This document shows positions 17,843 through 25,609 of a stretch of DNA of 64,000 nucleotides, one piece after another; positions within the stretch are counted from its first letter, which is position 1, and every line of letters starts with the position of its first letter. Made by a program: the position numbers and the translations under genes. The stretch is from SAR202 cluster bacterium. GTDB lineage: Bacteria; Chloroflexota; Dehalococcoidia; UBA6926; VFHL01. The stretch spans positions 62,001-126,000 of the forward strand of contig VFHL01000004.1 of assembly GCA_009392005.1 (NCBI GenBank), given 5' to 3'. Below the pieces are notes generated by a model. That model was not told the origin of the DNA. It searched no databases and saw only the letters and a program-made list of their open reading frames with translations.

Positions 17843-18355
17843 TTGGAAGAAATTAATACAGGAGATCTTGGCCAAGATGCCAAAAAGAACATATCAACCG
17901 AAGCGTATTCCACGGAAAAGGAAACACGGATTCAGGAAACGAATGTCGACACAGGACGGCCGGGCCGTGTTGCATCGACGTCGAACAAAACAGCGGAGCC
18001 GACTGGCGATCTAAAAAGTCATTTTCTACCACGGAAGCGGCGATTAACAGGGCGCCAAGATTTTACTCGTGTGATGAACTATGGCGGGGTTTACACAAAC
18101 AAGCTGGTTGTACTGCGTTGTCACCCAAATGAATACGGACATCCACGATTAGGGTTCTCCACAGGTCGGAAGATTGGGAATGCTGTTCGACGTAATAGGG
18201 TTAAACGGATGCTTCGTGAAGCTACAAGAGTAGTACCTTTGTCAGGTCCATGGGACATTGTGATTATTGCGCGAGCGTCGGTGCCGAAAAATATTGATAT
18301 CAAGGTGTTGAAGCGAGCAGTGGAGTCTGCCTTAGGTGATTCTCCTGTGACATAG
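17843..18355 (+). CDS. rnpA: Ribonuclease P protein component, N-terminally extended, containing nested rpmH
   Basis: A 170-aa frame whose last about 110 residues are a standard Rnp[17 protein letters not shown], then [24 protein letters not shown] (the RNR signature), then DIVIIARAS. It binds the P RNA for tRNA 5' maturation. Between the in-frame stop at 17837 and the RnpA core there is no ATG or GTG, and the only TTG is at 17843, so a 61-residue extension appears required. That extension is read from the same DNA as rpmH in another frame. A comparable nested arrangement is known in Thermus. The ribosome site before 17843 is poor, so start at an unusual codon is an alternative. Confidence 0.88.
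   Translation: MEEINTGDLGQDAKKNISTEAYSTEKETRIQETNVDTGRPGRVASTSNKTAEPTGDLKSHFLPRKRRLTGRQDFTRVMNYGGVYTNKLVVLRCHPNEYGHPRLGFSTGRKIGNAVRRNRVKRMLREATRVVPLSGPWDIVIIARASVPKNIDIKVLKRAVESALGDSPVT
17877..18014 (+). CDS. rpmH: 50S ribosomal protein L34 (nested inside rnpA)
   Basis: A complete 45-codon gene from ATG 17877 to TAA 18012-18014. It starts [19 protein letters not shown] and continues [21 protein letters not shown] to a final SRLAI. This is an unmistakable L34: the YQPK start, the HGFRKRM core and the Arg/Lys-rich helix. AGGAG at 17860-17864 lies 12 nt upstream. The frame is +1 relative to rnpA and the gene lies wholly inside the rnpA open frame (17843-18355). It is the first gene of the conserved rpmH-rnpA-yidD-yidC-jag order. 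Confidence 0.97.
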   Translation: MPKRTYQPKRIPRKRKHGFRKRMSTQDGRAVLHRRRTKQRSRLAI

Positions 18356-18382
18356 GAAGATACTTGGAGTAAATATTAAGAG

Positions 18383-18619
18383 ATGGTGAGCCGTATAACT
18401 ATTAAGCTTATTGATGTATATAAAGTAGCCATTTCACCACTTTTACCCTCGAGCTGCCGATTCGAACCGACGTGTTCAATGTATATGCGAGATGGAATCG
18501 AGTTACATGGTGCCCTGATAGGGACCATAATGGGTGTTCGGAGAATTCTTCGATGCCATCCATGGAGCGTTGGTGGGTTCGATCCTGTTCCGATGAAAAG
18601 TAGATATTCGAAAAAATGA
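18383..18619 (+). CDS. yidD: Membrane protein insertion efficiency factor YidD
   Basis: A 78-aa protein with the family core: [19 protein letters not shown] (Cys-containing SCRFxPTC), AIxxHG-like ELHGAL, and [17 protein letters not shown]. YidD is an inner-membrane-associated helper near YidC and is usually encoded between rnpA and yidC, as here. ATG 18383 is 27 nt after the rnpA stop. Confidence 0.95.
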   Translation: MVSRITIKLIDVYKVAISPLLPSSCRFEPTCSMYMRDGIELHGALIGTIMGVRRILRCHPWSVGGFDPVPMKSRYSKK

Positions 18620-18655
18620 CAACTTGCAGATTAGACGAAAGTTTTCAAAGAAATA

Positions 18656-19759
18656 ATGGGTATCAGCAACAATAATCAAAACCGGTTTCTTTTGTTCGCA
18701 CTAGTAGGTCTATTGACGTTGATGACTGGATGTACTGGTCAACTTTTCAATGAGACGTCTTGGTCTTCTGCGGTGTTAAATGGTGAGACGGATTCTATTG
18801 TTTATGGATCTCCTTTCGGAGGTATCGTTTCTTTTGATTCGGTGACGAAGCGTAAATTATGGCAATTCCCGGAAAAAGATGATCCGGATTTGAATCCTGT
18901 ATATGCAACACCACTTAGTGCGAATGGTTTGTTATATTTTGGTGATTCCAATGGGACTTTTTGGGCTGTTAATGCCCAAGGAAAAGACCAATGGGAATTT
19001 TTTCTGGACGGGTCTATTTTTGGGAACGCAGTGATCGATTCTGGTGGTGACACTTTATTTATTGGGTCCACGACTGGCTTCCTCTATGCATTGAATGCCG
19101 ATAGTGGTTCCCCCCTTTGGCGGTTTCCTACGGACGATGTTGGCGCGATCCAAGGGGGCATATGGGGGACTCCAGCAATTGATCAAGATACATTGTATGT
19201 TCCTGGGATGGATAAATATCTATATGCTGTTGATATTGCTACAGGCACATTGAAGTGGAGATTTGAAACGGCTGGTCAAATCGCAGGGACTCCACTTGTA
19301 GAAGGAAATAGCATATATTTTGGCTCATTTGATCACAACCTCTACTCAGTAGATCGCAGGAATGGTGAAGAGAAATGGAGATTTACCAGTGAGAATTGGT
19401 TTTGGACATGGCCCGCGTTAATTGGAGATACTCTCTATGCCGGTGGATTGGATCATAGTTTGTACGCATTGGATCCAAATACTGGTCAGCTGGAGTGGCG
19501 CTTTCAATCCACGGGACCAATCCGCACGACCGTCACTCCCATTGAAGACGGTCTAGTTTTTGGTACTGAAGACCGAATGGTATACGCCGTTGGCTTGGTG
19601 GGTAACGAGTTGTGGAAACAAGATTTAGGATCTTCTGTTTACTCGCATATTTCTTTGATTGATGATTCTTTATTCGTAGTTGGACAAGATGGCCGGGTTC
19701 ACATCTTGGAGACAAATAGAGGTTCCGTACTGTGGGACTTCGATAGCAGGGCTGAATAA
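18656..19759 (+). CDS. PQQ-like beta-propeller lipoprotein
   Basis: A 367-aa predicted lipoprotein. A signal peptide of about 25 residues (FLLFALVGLLTLMTG) ends in a lipobox-like MTGC with Cys26. The rest is about seven repeats of the PQQ/pyrrolo-quinoline propeller type, each with a DxxTGxLxWRF-like strand (for example DIATGTLKWRFET, DPNTGQLEWRFQS) and an LYAxDxxxG turn. BamB of outer-membrane assembly has this fold, but quinone-free propellers have many roles. It lies between yidD and yidC, with 2 nt to yidC, which suggests a link to membrane-protein insertion or folding at the cell surface. That link is inference from position. Confidence 0.85.
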   Translation: MGISNNNQNRFLLFALVGLLTLMTGCTGQLFNETSWSSAVLNGETDSIVYGSPFGGIVSFDSVTKRKLWQFPEKDDPDLNPVYATPLSANGLLYFGDSNGTFWAVNAQGKDQWEFFLDGSIFGNAVIDSGGDTLFIGSTTGFLYALNADSGSPLWRFPTDDVGAIQGGIWGTPAIDQDTLYVPGMDKYLYAVDIATGTLKWRFETAGQIAGTPLVEGNSIYFGSFDHNLYSVDRRNGEEKWRFTSENWFWTWPALIGDTLYAGGLDHSLYALDPNTGQLEWRFQSTGPIRTTVTPIEDGLVFGTEDRMVYAVGLVGNELWKQDLGSSVYSHISLIDDSLFVVGQDGRVHILETNRGSVLWDFDSRAE

Positions 19760-19761
19760 GA

Positions 19762-20685
19762 ATGGAATTGATCTCAACAATTGGTACGATTGTGGTTGTT
19801 GAACCATTACTGAATCTATTGATTGTCTTCTATAACCTTTTATTCGACAATATTGCGTTGAGCATTATTGCGATCACCATTCTGATTCGGTTAGCTACAT
19901 ATCCTTTAACGGTGCGCCAAGTGCGCATGACTCGTGCGCAATCGGATATCGCTCCGAAACTGCGTGTAATTAATGAACGATTCAAAGGTGATCCGCAAAG
20001 GCGTAGTCAAGAAACGATGCGTCTCTATCGTGAATCTGGAATAAGTCCAGTTGGTTGTATCGGTCCAATGGTCATTCAATTTCCGATATGGATCGGCCTT
20101 TATTGGGCGATCATCAAAGGGATTGGTGATACCCCGGGCGCAATGATCTATTTATCCCAACATTTATATGGGTGGATACCAGGCATTTTAGACACCCTGC
20201 CAATCAACGTTTTTGTGCTCGGTATTGATTTGACTGAAAGGCCCGGGGATTCAGGGGTTGCAGCTTTGGGTATAGTGATCCCATTTCTTGTTGGTGCATC
20301 TATGTTTGTTGTTCAAAAAATGACGATGCAGAATAATGCCGGGAACCCACAAGCTCAATCAACTAGTACGATGATGTTGTATATGTTCCCCATCTTTTTC
20401 GGATGGCTGACAGTTCAATTTCCTACAGGTTTGGCATTGTATTGGTTAATATCAAATGTGGTAACAATTGGCATGCAATATTTCATCATTGGCTGGGGTG
20501 GGCTCCGACCGAGTCGGAATACCAGCGAAGAAGTGAACCGATCTGCGCATGAGGAGGGCACTGATGACAGAGAAGGAACAACTGGAAATAACAGCCAAAA
20601 CAGTGGACGAAGCGATTCAAATCGGCCTAAGCGAACTCGACGTCGATCTGGACGAGGTCGAGGTCGACGTCCTCGGTCGCGGTAA
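19762..20685 (+). CDS. yidC: Membrane protein insertase YidC/Oxa1
   Basis: A 307-aa short-form YidC without the large periplasmic domain of proteobacteria. The first core helix (IALSIIAITILIRLATYPLT) carries the conserved cavity Arg region. The cytoplasmic coiled-coil loop (QSDIAPKLRVINERFKGD) follows, then helices around 105-125, 175-195 and 210-240 ending in FPTGLALYWLISNVVTIGMQ. The last about 55 residues are a hydrophilic, Arg-rich tail (SRGRGRRPRSR-like), much of it encoded by DNA that is also the start of jag. YidC inserts membrane proteins with or without SecYEG. Confidence 0.95.
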   Translation: MELISTIGTIVVVEPLLNLLIVFYNLLFDNIALSIIAITILIRLATYPLTVRQVRMTRAQSDIAPKLRVINERFKGDPQRRSQETMRLYRESGISPVGCIGPMVIQFPIWIGLYWAIIKGIGDTPGAMIYLSQHLYGWIPGILDTLPINVFVLGIDLTERPGDSGVAALGIVIPFLVGASMFVVQKMTMQNNAGNPQAQSTSTMMLYMFPIFFGWLTVQFPTGLALYWLISNVVTIGMQYFIIGWGGLRPSRNTSEEVNRSAHEEGTDDREGTTGNNSQNSGRSDSNRPKRTRRRSGRGRGRRPRSR

Positions 20686-21196
20686 AGCCGGAATTCTTGG
20701 TATTGGATCCGAACCAGCGCGGATTCGGTTAACAATCCGTGGAAACGATGGTGCTGCGATCGCGCGGGAGATGACATTAACCGTGATGGAAGCGATGGGT
20801 GTTGAAGTTGACGTCTATATTGTATCGCCTGAGGGTGAGCAACCTATTTCATTAGATATACGGGGCGAAGATGCTGGGTTGTTGATAGGACGACAAGGCC
20901 GAACTCTAAGTGATATTCAAATGATAATTGCACTACTTGTGAGTAAAAAGCTGGAGCAATATACGTCAGTAACGCTTGATGTTGAAGACTATAAAAGTCG
21001 CCGTTTTGAACAAATCCGACAGGTGGCTCGGAACGCGGCAATTCAGGTAGACAAATATGGGGATCCTGTGACGTTAGAAAATATGAATTCTGCTGAACGC
21101 CGCATCGTACATATAACCCTTGCAGAAGACCCAACGGTTGAAACCCAGAGCGACGGACGTGGGTCAGACCGTCGCGTTACAATTTACCCGAGCTAG
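20564..21196 (+). CDS. jag: RNA-binding protein Jag/KhpB (Jag_N-KH-R3H)
   Basis: A 210-aa protein with all three domains in order: Jag_N (ITAKTVDEAIQIGLSEL to GKAGILGIGSEPARI, about 5-55), a type II KH domain with the GLLIGRQGRTLSDIQ loop (about 90-140), and R3H ending MNSAERRIVHITLAEDP with a following ETQSDGRGSDRRVTI. GAGGAGGG 5 nt upstream fixes ATG 20564, so the gene overlaps the yidC tail by 122 nt in another frame. Jag/KhpB binds RNA and affects cell elongation and sporulation genes in Gram-positive bacteria. Confidence 0.95.
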   Translation: MTEKEQLEITAKTVDEAIQIGLSELDVDLDEVEVDVLGRGKAGILGIGSEPARIRLTIRGNDGAAIAREMTLTVMEAMGVEVDVYIVSPEGEQPISLDIRGEDAGLLIGRQGRTLSDIQMIIALLVSKKLEQYTSVTLDVEDYKSRRFEQIRQVARNAAIQVDKYGDPVTLENMNSAERRIVHITLAEDPTVETQSDGRGSDRRVTIYPS

Positions 21197-21206
21197 GGAG
21201 CAAATT

Positions 21207-22046
21207 GTGGGTACGACTTTTGTTACGATCGGTCACGTAACTAAAGATATAACGCCAACTGGCACTCAGGTTGGAGGGCCAGGACTCTATTCTGCTATGA
21301 CCATAGCAAAATTAGGGCACTCCGTTTCGCTGATCACCCGGATTGGTCGGGATTATTCGATTGGTAGTGTCGATTCGTTAATCGATATGATTGATCTAGA
21401 AGCAGATGTCACAACGACTTTTCAAAATGAAGAGACCGACCTTGGCCGGCAACAAACCATTATTGATGTCGCACCACCAATTAGCACCGCAGAAATCCCA
21501 TGGGAGCTTCTAGACTCACCTGTTGTTTTATTGGCGCCAGTGGCCGGTGAAATCGAACCGAATTTTACCGCGAAATTCCCTAAGTCATTGGTTGGAGCAG
21601 GGATTCAAGGCTGGTTGCGTCGCTGGGATACGACTGGGAAAGTTCGCGCGAGGTCTCCGAAAGAAGCTATCGGGGCGCTGCCTCCGTTGGGAGCGGTATT
21701 TGTTTCAGCAGAAGATTGGTCTGGTTCTATTGCCGATATGGAAGAGGTTGCTGCTGCATCCCCTATATTGGTGGTGACACAATCAGCGGCTGGAGCTCGT
21801 ATGAAGCTTGGTGATTCATGGCACGAAATACCACCAACCAAGGTGAATAGTGTTGATCCAACCGGAGCGGGTGACGTGTACGCGGCATCGTTTCTGGTGC
21901 GTTTATATGAAACAAGAGATCCATTAGAGTCCGCTCATTTCGCTGCATGCGCGGCCGCGCTTTCGATTGAGGGCATTGGAGTGACTCGAATACCGACGCG
22001 TGAACAAATAGAAAACAAGAGGAATGGAGAACCCGCTAAATCATGA
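21207..22046 (+). CDS. PfkB family carbohydrate/nucleoside kinase
   Basis: A 279-aa ribokinase-superfamily member. GTG 21207 is chosen for AGGGAG 6 nt upstream, 10 nt after jag. The N-terminal substrate region has GGPGLYSAMTIAKLGHSVSLITRIGRD, and the C-terminal signature VDPTGAGDVYAASFL holds the catalytic Asp of the anion hole. It is shorter than most sugar kinases and the lid region looks reduced. The substrate cannot be assigned. It may be co-transcribed with the yidC-jag block upstream. Confidence 0.88.
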   Translation: MGTTFVTIGHVTKDITPTGTQVGGPGLYSAMTIAKLGHSVSLITRIGRDYSIGSVDSLIDMIDLEADVTTTFQNEETDLGRQQTIIDVAPPISTAEIPWELLDSPVVLLAPVAGEIEPNFTAKFPKSLVGAGIQGWLRRWDTTGKVRARSPKEAIGALPPLGAVFVSAEDWSGSIADMEEVAAASPILVVTQSAAGARMKLGDSWHEIPPTKVNSVDPTGAGDVYAASFLVRLYETRDPLESAHFAACAAALSIEGIGVTRIPTREQIENKRNGEPAKS

Positions 22047-22097
22047 TGATTTGGAAGTCGAGGGAACCCACGTTAAAATGGGTCTTCATGTTCCATT

Positions 22098-22103
22098 TAT
22101 AAT
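22098..22103 (+). promoter_or_regulatory. TATAAT -10 candidate upstream of leuC
   Basis: A consensus -10 hexamer about 95 nt before the leuC start. The best -35 (TTAAAA at 22073-22078) is 19 nt away and weak, so the assignment is tentative. The leader between them and leuC has no clear leader peptide or T-box. Confidence 0.25.
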
Positions 22104-22196
22104 TATGTGATTGATTTGGAATATGGCGAATGGTACCAAGCGAACTATTCATTGGTTTGATCAGTACATAGATAAAATAACCGAGGAGTGGAAAAA

Positions 22197-23597
22197 ATGG
22201 GCGAAACGATGTTCGATAAAATTTGGGATGGCCATGTTGTGCACCGGGAACCTGGTCAAGCAGATCTGATTTATGTAGATTTGCACTTAGTTCATGAGGT
22301 GACTTCTCCCCAGGCATTTGAGGGGCTCCGAATGAATGGACGTACGGTGAGAAGGCCAGATTTAACAATCGCAACTGTAGATCACAACGTTCCGACAACT
22401 GATAGAACGCTGCCGATTGAAGACCCAATATCTAAAAAACAGATTGACACGTTGTCTGACAACGTAGAAGAATTTGGTATCCCTTATTATGGGATGCACA
22501 GTAAAGGCCAGGGCATAGTACACGTTATTGGTCCAGAACAAGGCTATACACAACCTGGCAAAGTAATCGTTTGTGGAGATAGCCATACATCGACTCATGG
22601 TGCGTTCGGGGCAGTTGCGATGGCTATTGGTACTTCGCAAGTAGAACATGTATTGGCTACGCAAACGCTAGTGATGCCAAAGATGAAAACTATGGAAATT
22701 CGTGTAAATAACCAACTTCCAGTAGGTGTCACAGCAAAAGACCTCATTCTCGGTATTATCGGAAAAATTGGTGTGAACGGTGGAGTCGGATATGCTATCG
22801 AATTCACAGGTGAAGCAATCCGATCATTGTCGATGGCTGGTCGAATGACGGTATGCAATATGACTATTGAAGGCGGCTCTCGCGTTGGAATGATTGCTCC
22901 AGATGAAACTACGTTTGAGTGGATGCGCGGCCGGCCAAATGTTCCTGAAGGTGCTGAATTTGAAGCGATTGTTGAGGAATGGAAGGATCTTGTGACTGAT
23001 GAAGACGCTGTGTATGACAAGGTCATTGAAATAGATGCCACAGAATTGACCCCATATGTGACTTGGGGAACCAATCCAGGAATGGTCGTTCCAGTTACCG
23101 ATAACGTGCCTGACCCATCATCATTCGCAACAGAATTAGAGCAAGAATCGGCAACTCGCGCGTTGGCGTACATGGGACTAGAGCCCGGTGTTGCAATGAA
23201 AGATATTTTGATAGACCGTGTGTTTATAGGATCATGTACTAATTCACGGATAGAGGATCTGCGTAATGCAGCCGCGGTTATAAAGGGAAGACGTGTTAGC
23301 CCTGCTGTTCAAGCCATGGTCGTACCCGGATCATTTGTAGTAAAAATGCAAGCTGAGTCAGAAGGTATAGACAAGACGTTTGAAGAGGCGGGGTTTGAAT
23401 GGAGAGAAGCAGGTTGTTCTATGTGCTTAGGGATGAATCCAGATACATTATCGCCACAGGAACGATGCGCTTCGACCTCGAATCGGAACTTTGAAGGTCG
23501 CCAAGGAAAAGAAGGAAGAACACATCTTGTAAGCCCGGAAATGGCTGCCGCCGCTGCGATTGAAGGTCACTTCGTTGATATTAGGGATTGGAAATAA
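22197..23597 (+). CDS. leuC: 3-isopropylmalate dehydratase, large subunit
   Basis: A 466-aa aconitase-family subunit that, with LeuD, interconverts 2- and 3-isopropylmalate in leucine synthesis. The 4Fe-4S ligands are seen in [15 protein letters not shown] and [12 protein letters not shown]. The substrate loops include [14 protein letters not shown] and [15 protein letters not shown] 22197 has GAGGAG 8 nt upstream; an upstream GTG (22188) is less likely. It is followed by leuD (56 nt) and leuB; leuA is not in the window. Confidence 0.97.
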   Translation: MGETMFDKIWDGHVVHREPGQADLIYVDLHLVHEVTSPQAFEGLRMNGRTVRRPDLTIATVDHNVPTTDRTLPIEDPISKKQIDTLSDNVEEFGIPYYGMHSKGQGIVHVIGPEQGYTQPGKVIVCGDSHTSTHGAFGAVAMAIGTSQVEHVLATQTLVMPKMKTMEIRVNNQLPVGVTAKDLILGIIGKIGVNGGVGYAIEFTGEAIRSLSMAGRMTVCNMTIEGGSRVGMIAPDETTFEWMRGRPNVPEGAEFEAIVEEWKDLVTDEDAVYDKVIEIDATELTPYVTWGTNPGMVVPVTDNVPDPSSFATELEQESATRALAYMGLEPGVAMKDILIDRVFIGSCTNSRIEDLRNAAAVIKGRRVSPAVQAMVVPGSFVVKMQAESEGIDKTFEEAGFEWREAGCSMCLGMNPDTLSPQERCASTSNRNFEGRQGKEGRTHLVSPEMAAAAAIEGHFVDIRDWK

Positions 23598-23653
23598 AAA
23601 GCCGCGGGACACGATAAAGTTTGCAGATGAATTGAAATAGATAGGATAGTAGC

Positions 23654-24346
23654 ATGGAACCTTTTAAAACAATGACGGCAAAAGTAGCTCCGATGAATCG
23701 CGTCAACGTAGATACGGATGCGATCGTACCAGCTAGATATCTTAAAAGGATAGAGCGGACAGGTTGGGGAGAATTTCTGTTCTATGACTGGGCACATAAC
23801 TCTGATGGGAAATTGAATGGAGATTTTGTGCTAAACAAACCTGAATATAAAGATGCGAAGATTATGGTCGTCGGAGAAAATTTTGGTAGCGGATCATCAC
23901 GAGAACATGCTGTCTGGGCGATTGCTCAAGCAGGATACAGGGCACTTGTTACATCAAGCCTTGCTGATATTTTTCACAACAATTGTTTTGAAAATGGAGT
24001 GGTTCCGGTTTTGGTGGATGAGGACACACTCAACATGATTATGGAGAACACCGAGACGATTCCTGGGTATGAACTGACAGTTGATCTTGAATCCGGTGAA
24101 ATTTATGATTCAGAAGGTCTTCAAGCACATATTGGTGTTGATAAAGAACCAGAGGAGAAAGACATTTCGTCTTCAGACCAACAGGGAGCAGGGATCTATT
24201 CCGAATTTGTTGTACATCGCGATAATGAGGCACATCAGTTCCGCAGCTATACACTTCAAAAAGGACTCGATGAGATAGGTCGGACACTCCAACAAGAGGA
24301 TAAAATAGATGAGTTCGAAACCAAAGTTCGTGGAGATTTGAAATAA
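23654..24346 (+). CDS. leuD: 3-isopropylmalate dehydratase, small subunit
   Basis: A 230-aa swivel-domain subunit. It has NVDTDAIVPARYLKRI near residue 18 and GENFGSGSSREHAVWAI near 74, the substrate-binding loop of the family, plus SLADIFHNNCFENGVVPV. It is longer than minimal LeuD (about 200 aa) because of an acidic insertion of roughly 20 residues (KEPEEKDISSSDQQGAG) near 165-185, outside the conserved core. It pairs with LeuC. Confidence 0.96.
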   Translation: MEPFKTMTAKVAPMNRVNVDTDAIVPARYLKRIERTGWGEFLFYDWAHNSDGKLNGDFVLNKPEYKDAKIMVVGENFGSGSSREHAVWAIAQAGYRALVTSSLADIFHNNCFENGVVPVLVDEDTLNMIMENTETIPGYELTVDLESGEIYDSEGLQAHIGVDKEPEEKDISSSDQQGAGIYSEFVVHRDNEAHQFRSYTLQKGLDEIGRTLQQEDKIDEFETKVRGDLK

Positions 24347-24443
24347 ACAAAGATCATATGCATAAAGACAAATGTGATGGCACCCCATGGTTTTTAGGTA
24401 TCACGTAATGAATCATTACATTAACAGGAGATGATTGGATCTA

Positions 24444-25547
24444 ATGAAATACACAATTGCGGTTCTTCCAGGTGATGGTATTGGGCCTGAGGTAACGACT
24501 GAAGGAAAACACGCACTCGATGCTATAGGCCAGGTTTTTTCACATCAGTTTGAATTTGTTGAAGGTTTGGTAGGTGGGATCGCAATCGATGAAACTGGCA
24601 TTGCTTTACCAGAAGAGACAATTGAGATCTCACGACGAGCAGATTCTGTCTTATTCGGCGCTGTTGGCGGACCAAAATGGGATGATCCTAGCGCATCGGT
24701 GCGCCCTGAGGATGGCATTATTGGTATTCGAAAAGCTCTTCGCCTGTATGCCAATTTAAGGCCTGTTGTTGCACAAAAAGATCTTCTTAAAGCGTCTCCT
24801 CTTAAAGAAGAAAATCTTATCGGTGTCGACTTCGTTGTTATCCGGGAGCTGACTGGCGGCTTATATTTTGCTAAGCCCAAAAAGCGGTGGACAAATCGAA
24901 ACGGTCGAATGGCGGTTGATACCTTAACGTATTCGGAGAAGGAAGTAAGACGCATTCTTAAAGTTGCGTATGATTTAGCGAGGACACGTCGTCATCGTGT
25001 CGCCTCAGTTGATAAATTTAATGTGTTGGAGTCAGGCCGACTCTGGCGCGAGATTGCTATCGAGATGGCTGCCGAATACCCTGATGTTGAAACAACACAT
25101 ATTCTTGTAGACGCTTGTGCAATGAAGCTGATTCAAGACCCAGGTAGTTTTGACGTCATTGTTACAGAGAACATGTTTGGTGATATTTTGACTGATGAAG
25201 CATCCGTTTTAGCGGGCAGCATGGGTCTTTTACCATCAGCCAGTTTGGGCTTGAAGAAAGTTAATAAAGCTGGTGGGGGACAATTTGGATTATACGAGCC
25301 GATCCATGGGAGCGCACCGGATATAGCTGGAAAAAATGCAGCGAACCCACTTGGTTCTATTCTCAGCGCGGCGATGTTACTGCGGCTTTCATTCGGGCTC
25401 GAACAAGAGGCCGAACATTTAGAGCAGGCTGTTGCTCGAGTCATCTCCGATGGCCATCGGACTCCAGATATCGCTACGGCTGGAGATACGGTTGTTACGA
25501 CGACCGAGATGGGCAAATTGGTTGTCGATCATGTTAATAATCCGTAG
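24444..25547 (+). CDS. leuB: 3-isopropylmalate dehydrogenase
   Basis: A 367-aa NAD-dependent oxidative decarboxylase giving 2-oxoisocaproate. The N-terminus is YTIAVLPGDGIGPEV. Substrate loops include LRLYANLRPV, RELTGGLYF and VDKFNVLESGRLWRE, with the metal-binding Asp set in the FDVIVTENMFGDILTDEAS region. The cofactor loop GLYEPIHGSAPDIAGKNAANPLG is the NAD-type form. The start is either ATG 24444 (AGGAG 13 nt upstream) or TTG 24435 (4 nt); homology favours the ATG. It is the last leu gene; the 62 nt that follow show no terminator. Confidence 0.97.
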   Translation: MKYTIAVLPGDGIGPEVTTEGKHALDAIGQVFSHQFEFVEGLVGGIAIDETGIALPEETIEISRRADSVLFGAVGGPKWDDPSASVRPEDGIIGIRKALRLYANLRPVVAQKDLLKASPLKEENLIGVDFVVIRELTGGLYFAKPKKRWTNRNGRMAVDTLTYSEKEVRRILKVAYDLARTRRHRVASVDKFNVLESGRLWREIAIEMAAEYPDVETTHILVDACAMKLIQDPGSFDVIVTENMFGDILTDEASVLAGSMGLLPSASLGLKKVNKAGGGQFGLYEPIHGSAPDIAGKNAANPLGSILSAAMLLRLSFGLEQEAEHLEQAVARVISDGHRTPDIATAGDTVVTTTEMGKLVVDHVNNP

Positions 25548-25609
25548 CGGTTACGTGGGATGTTCTAGAGGGTTGATGTAAGGGTTTAGATTTCTGATCT
25601 GGCCAGCCG

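Noticed and set aside
18448-18475. tRNA T-arm-like GGTTCGAATC on the minus strand
   Set aside because: It is inside yidD, encoding the conserved SCRFEPTC motif, and no acceptor or anticodon arms can be drawn around it.
22063-22094. Hairpin (ACCCA/TGGGT within GGAAC/GTTCC) as leuC attenuator
   Set aside because: No T-run, no leader peptide with Leu codons and no T-box core sequence could be found.
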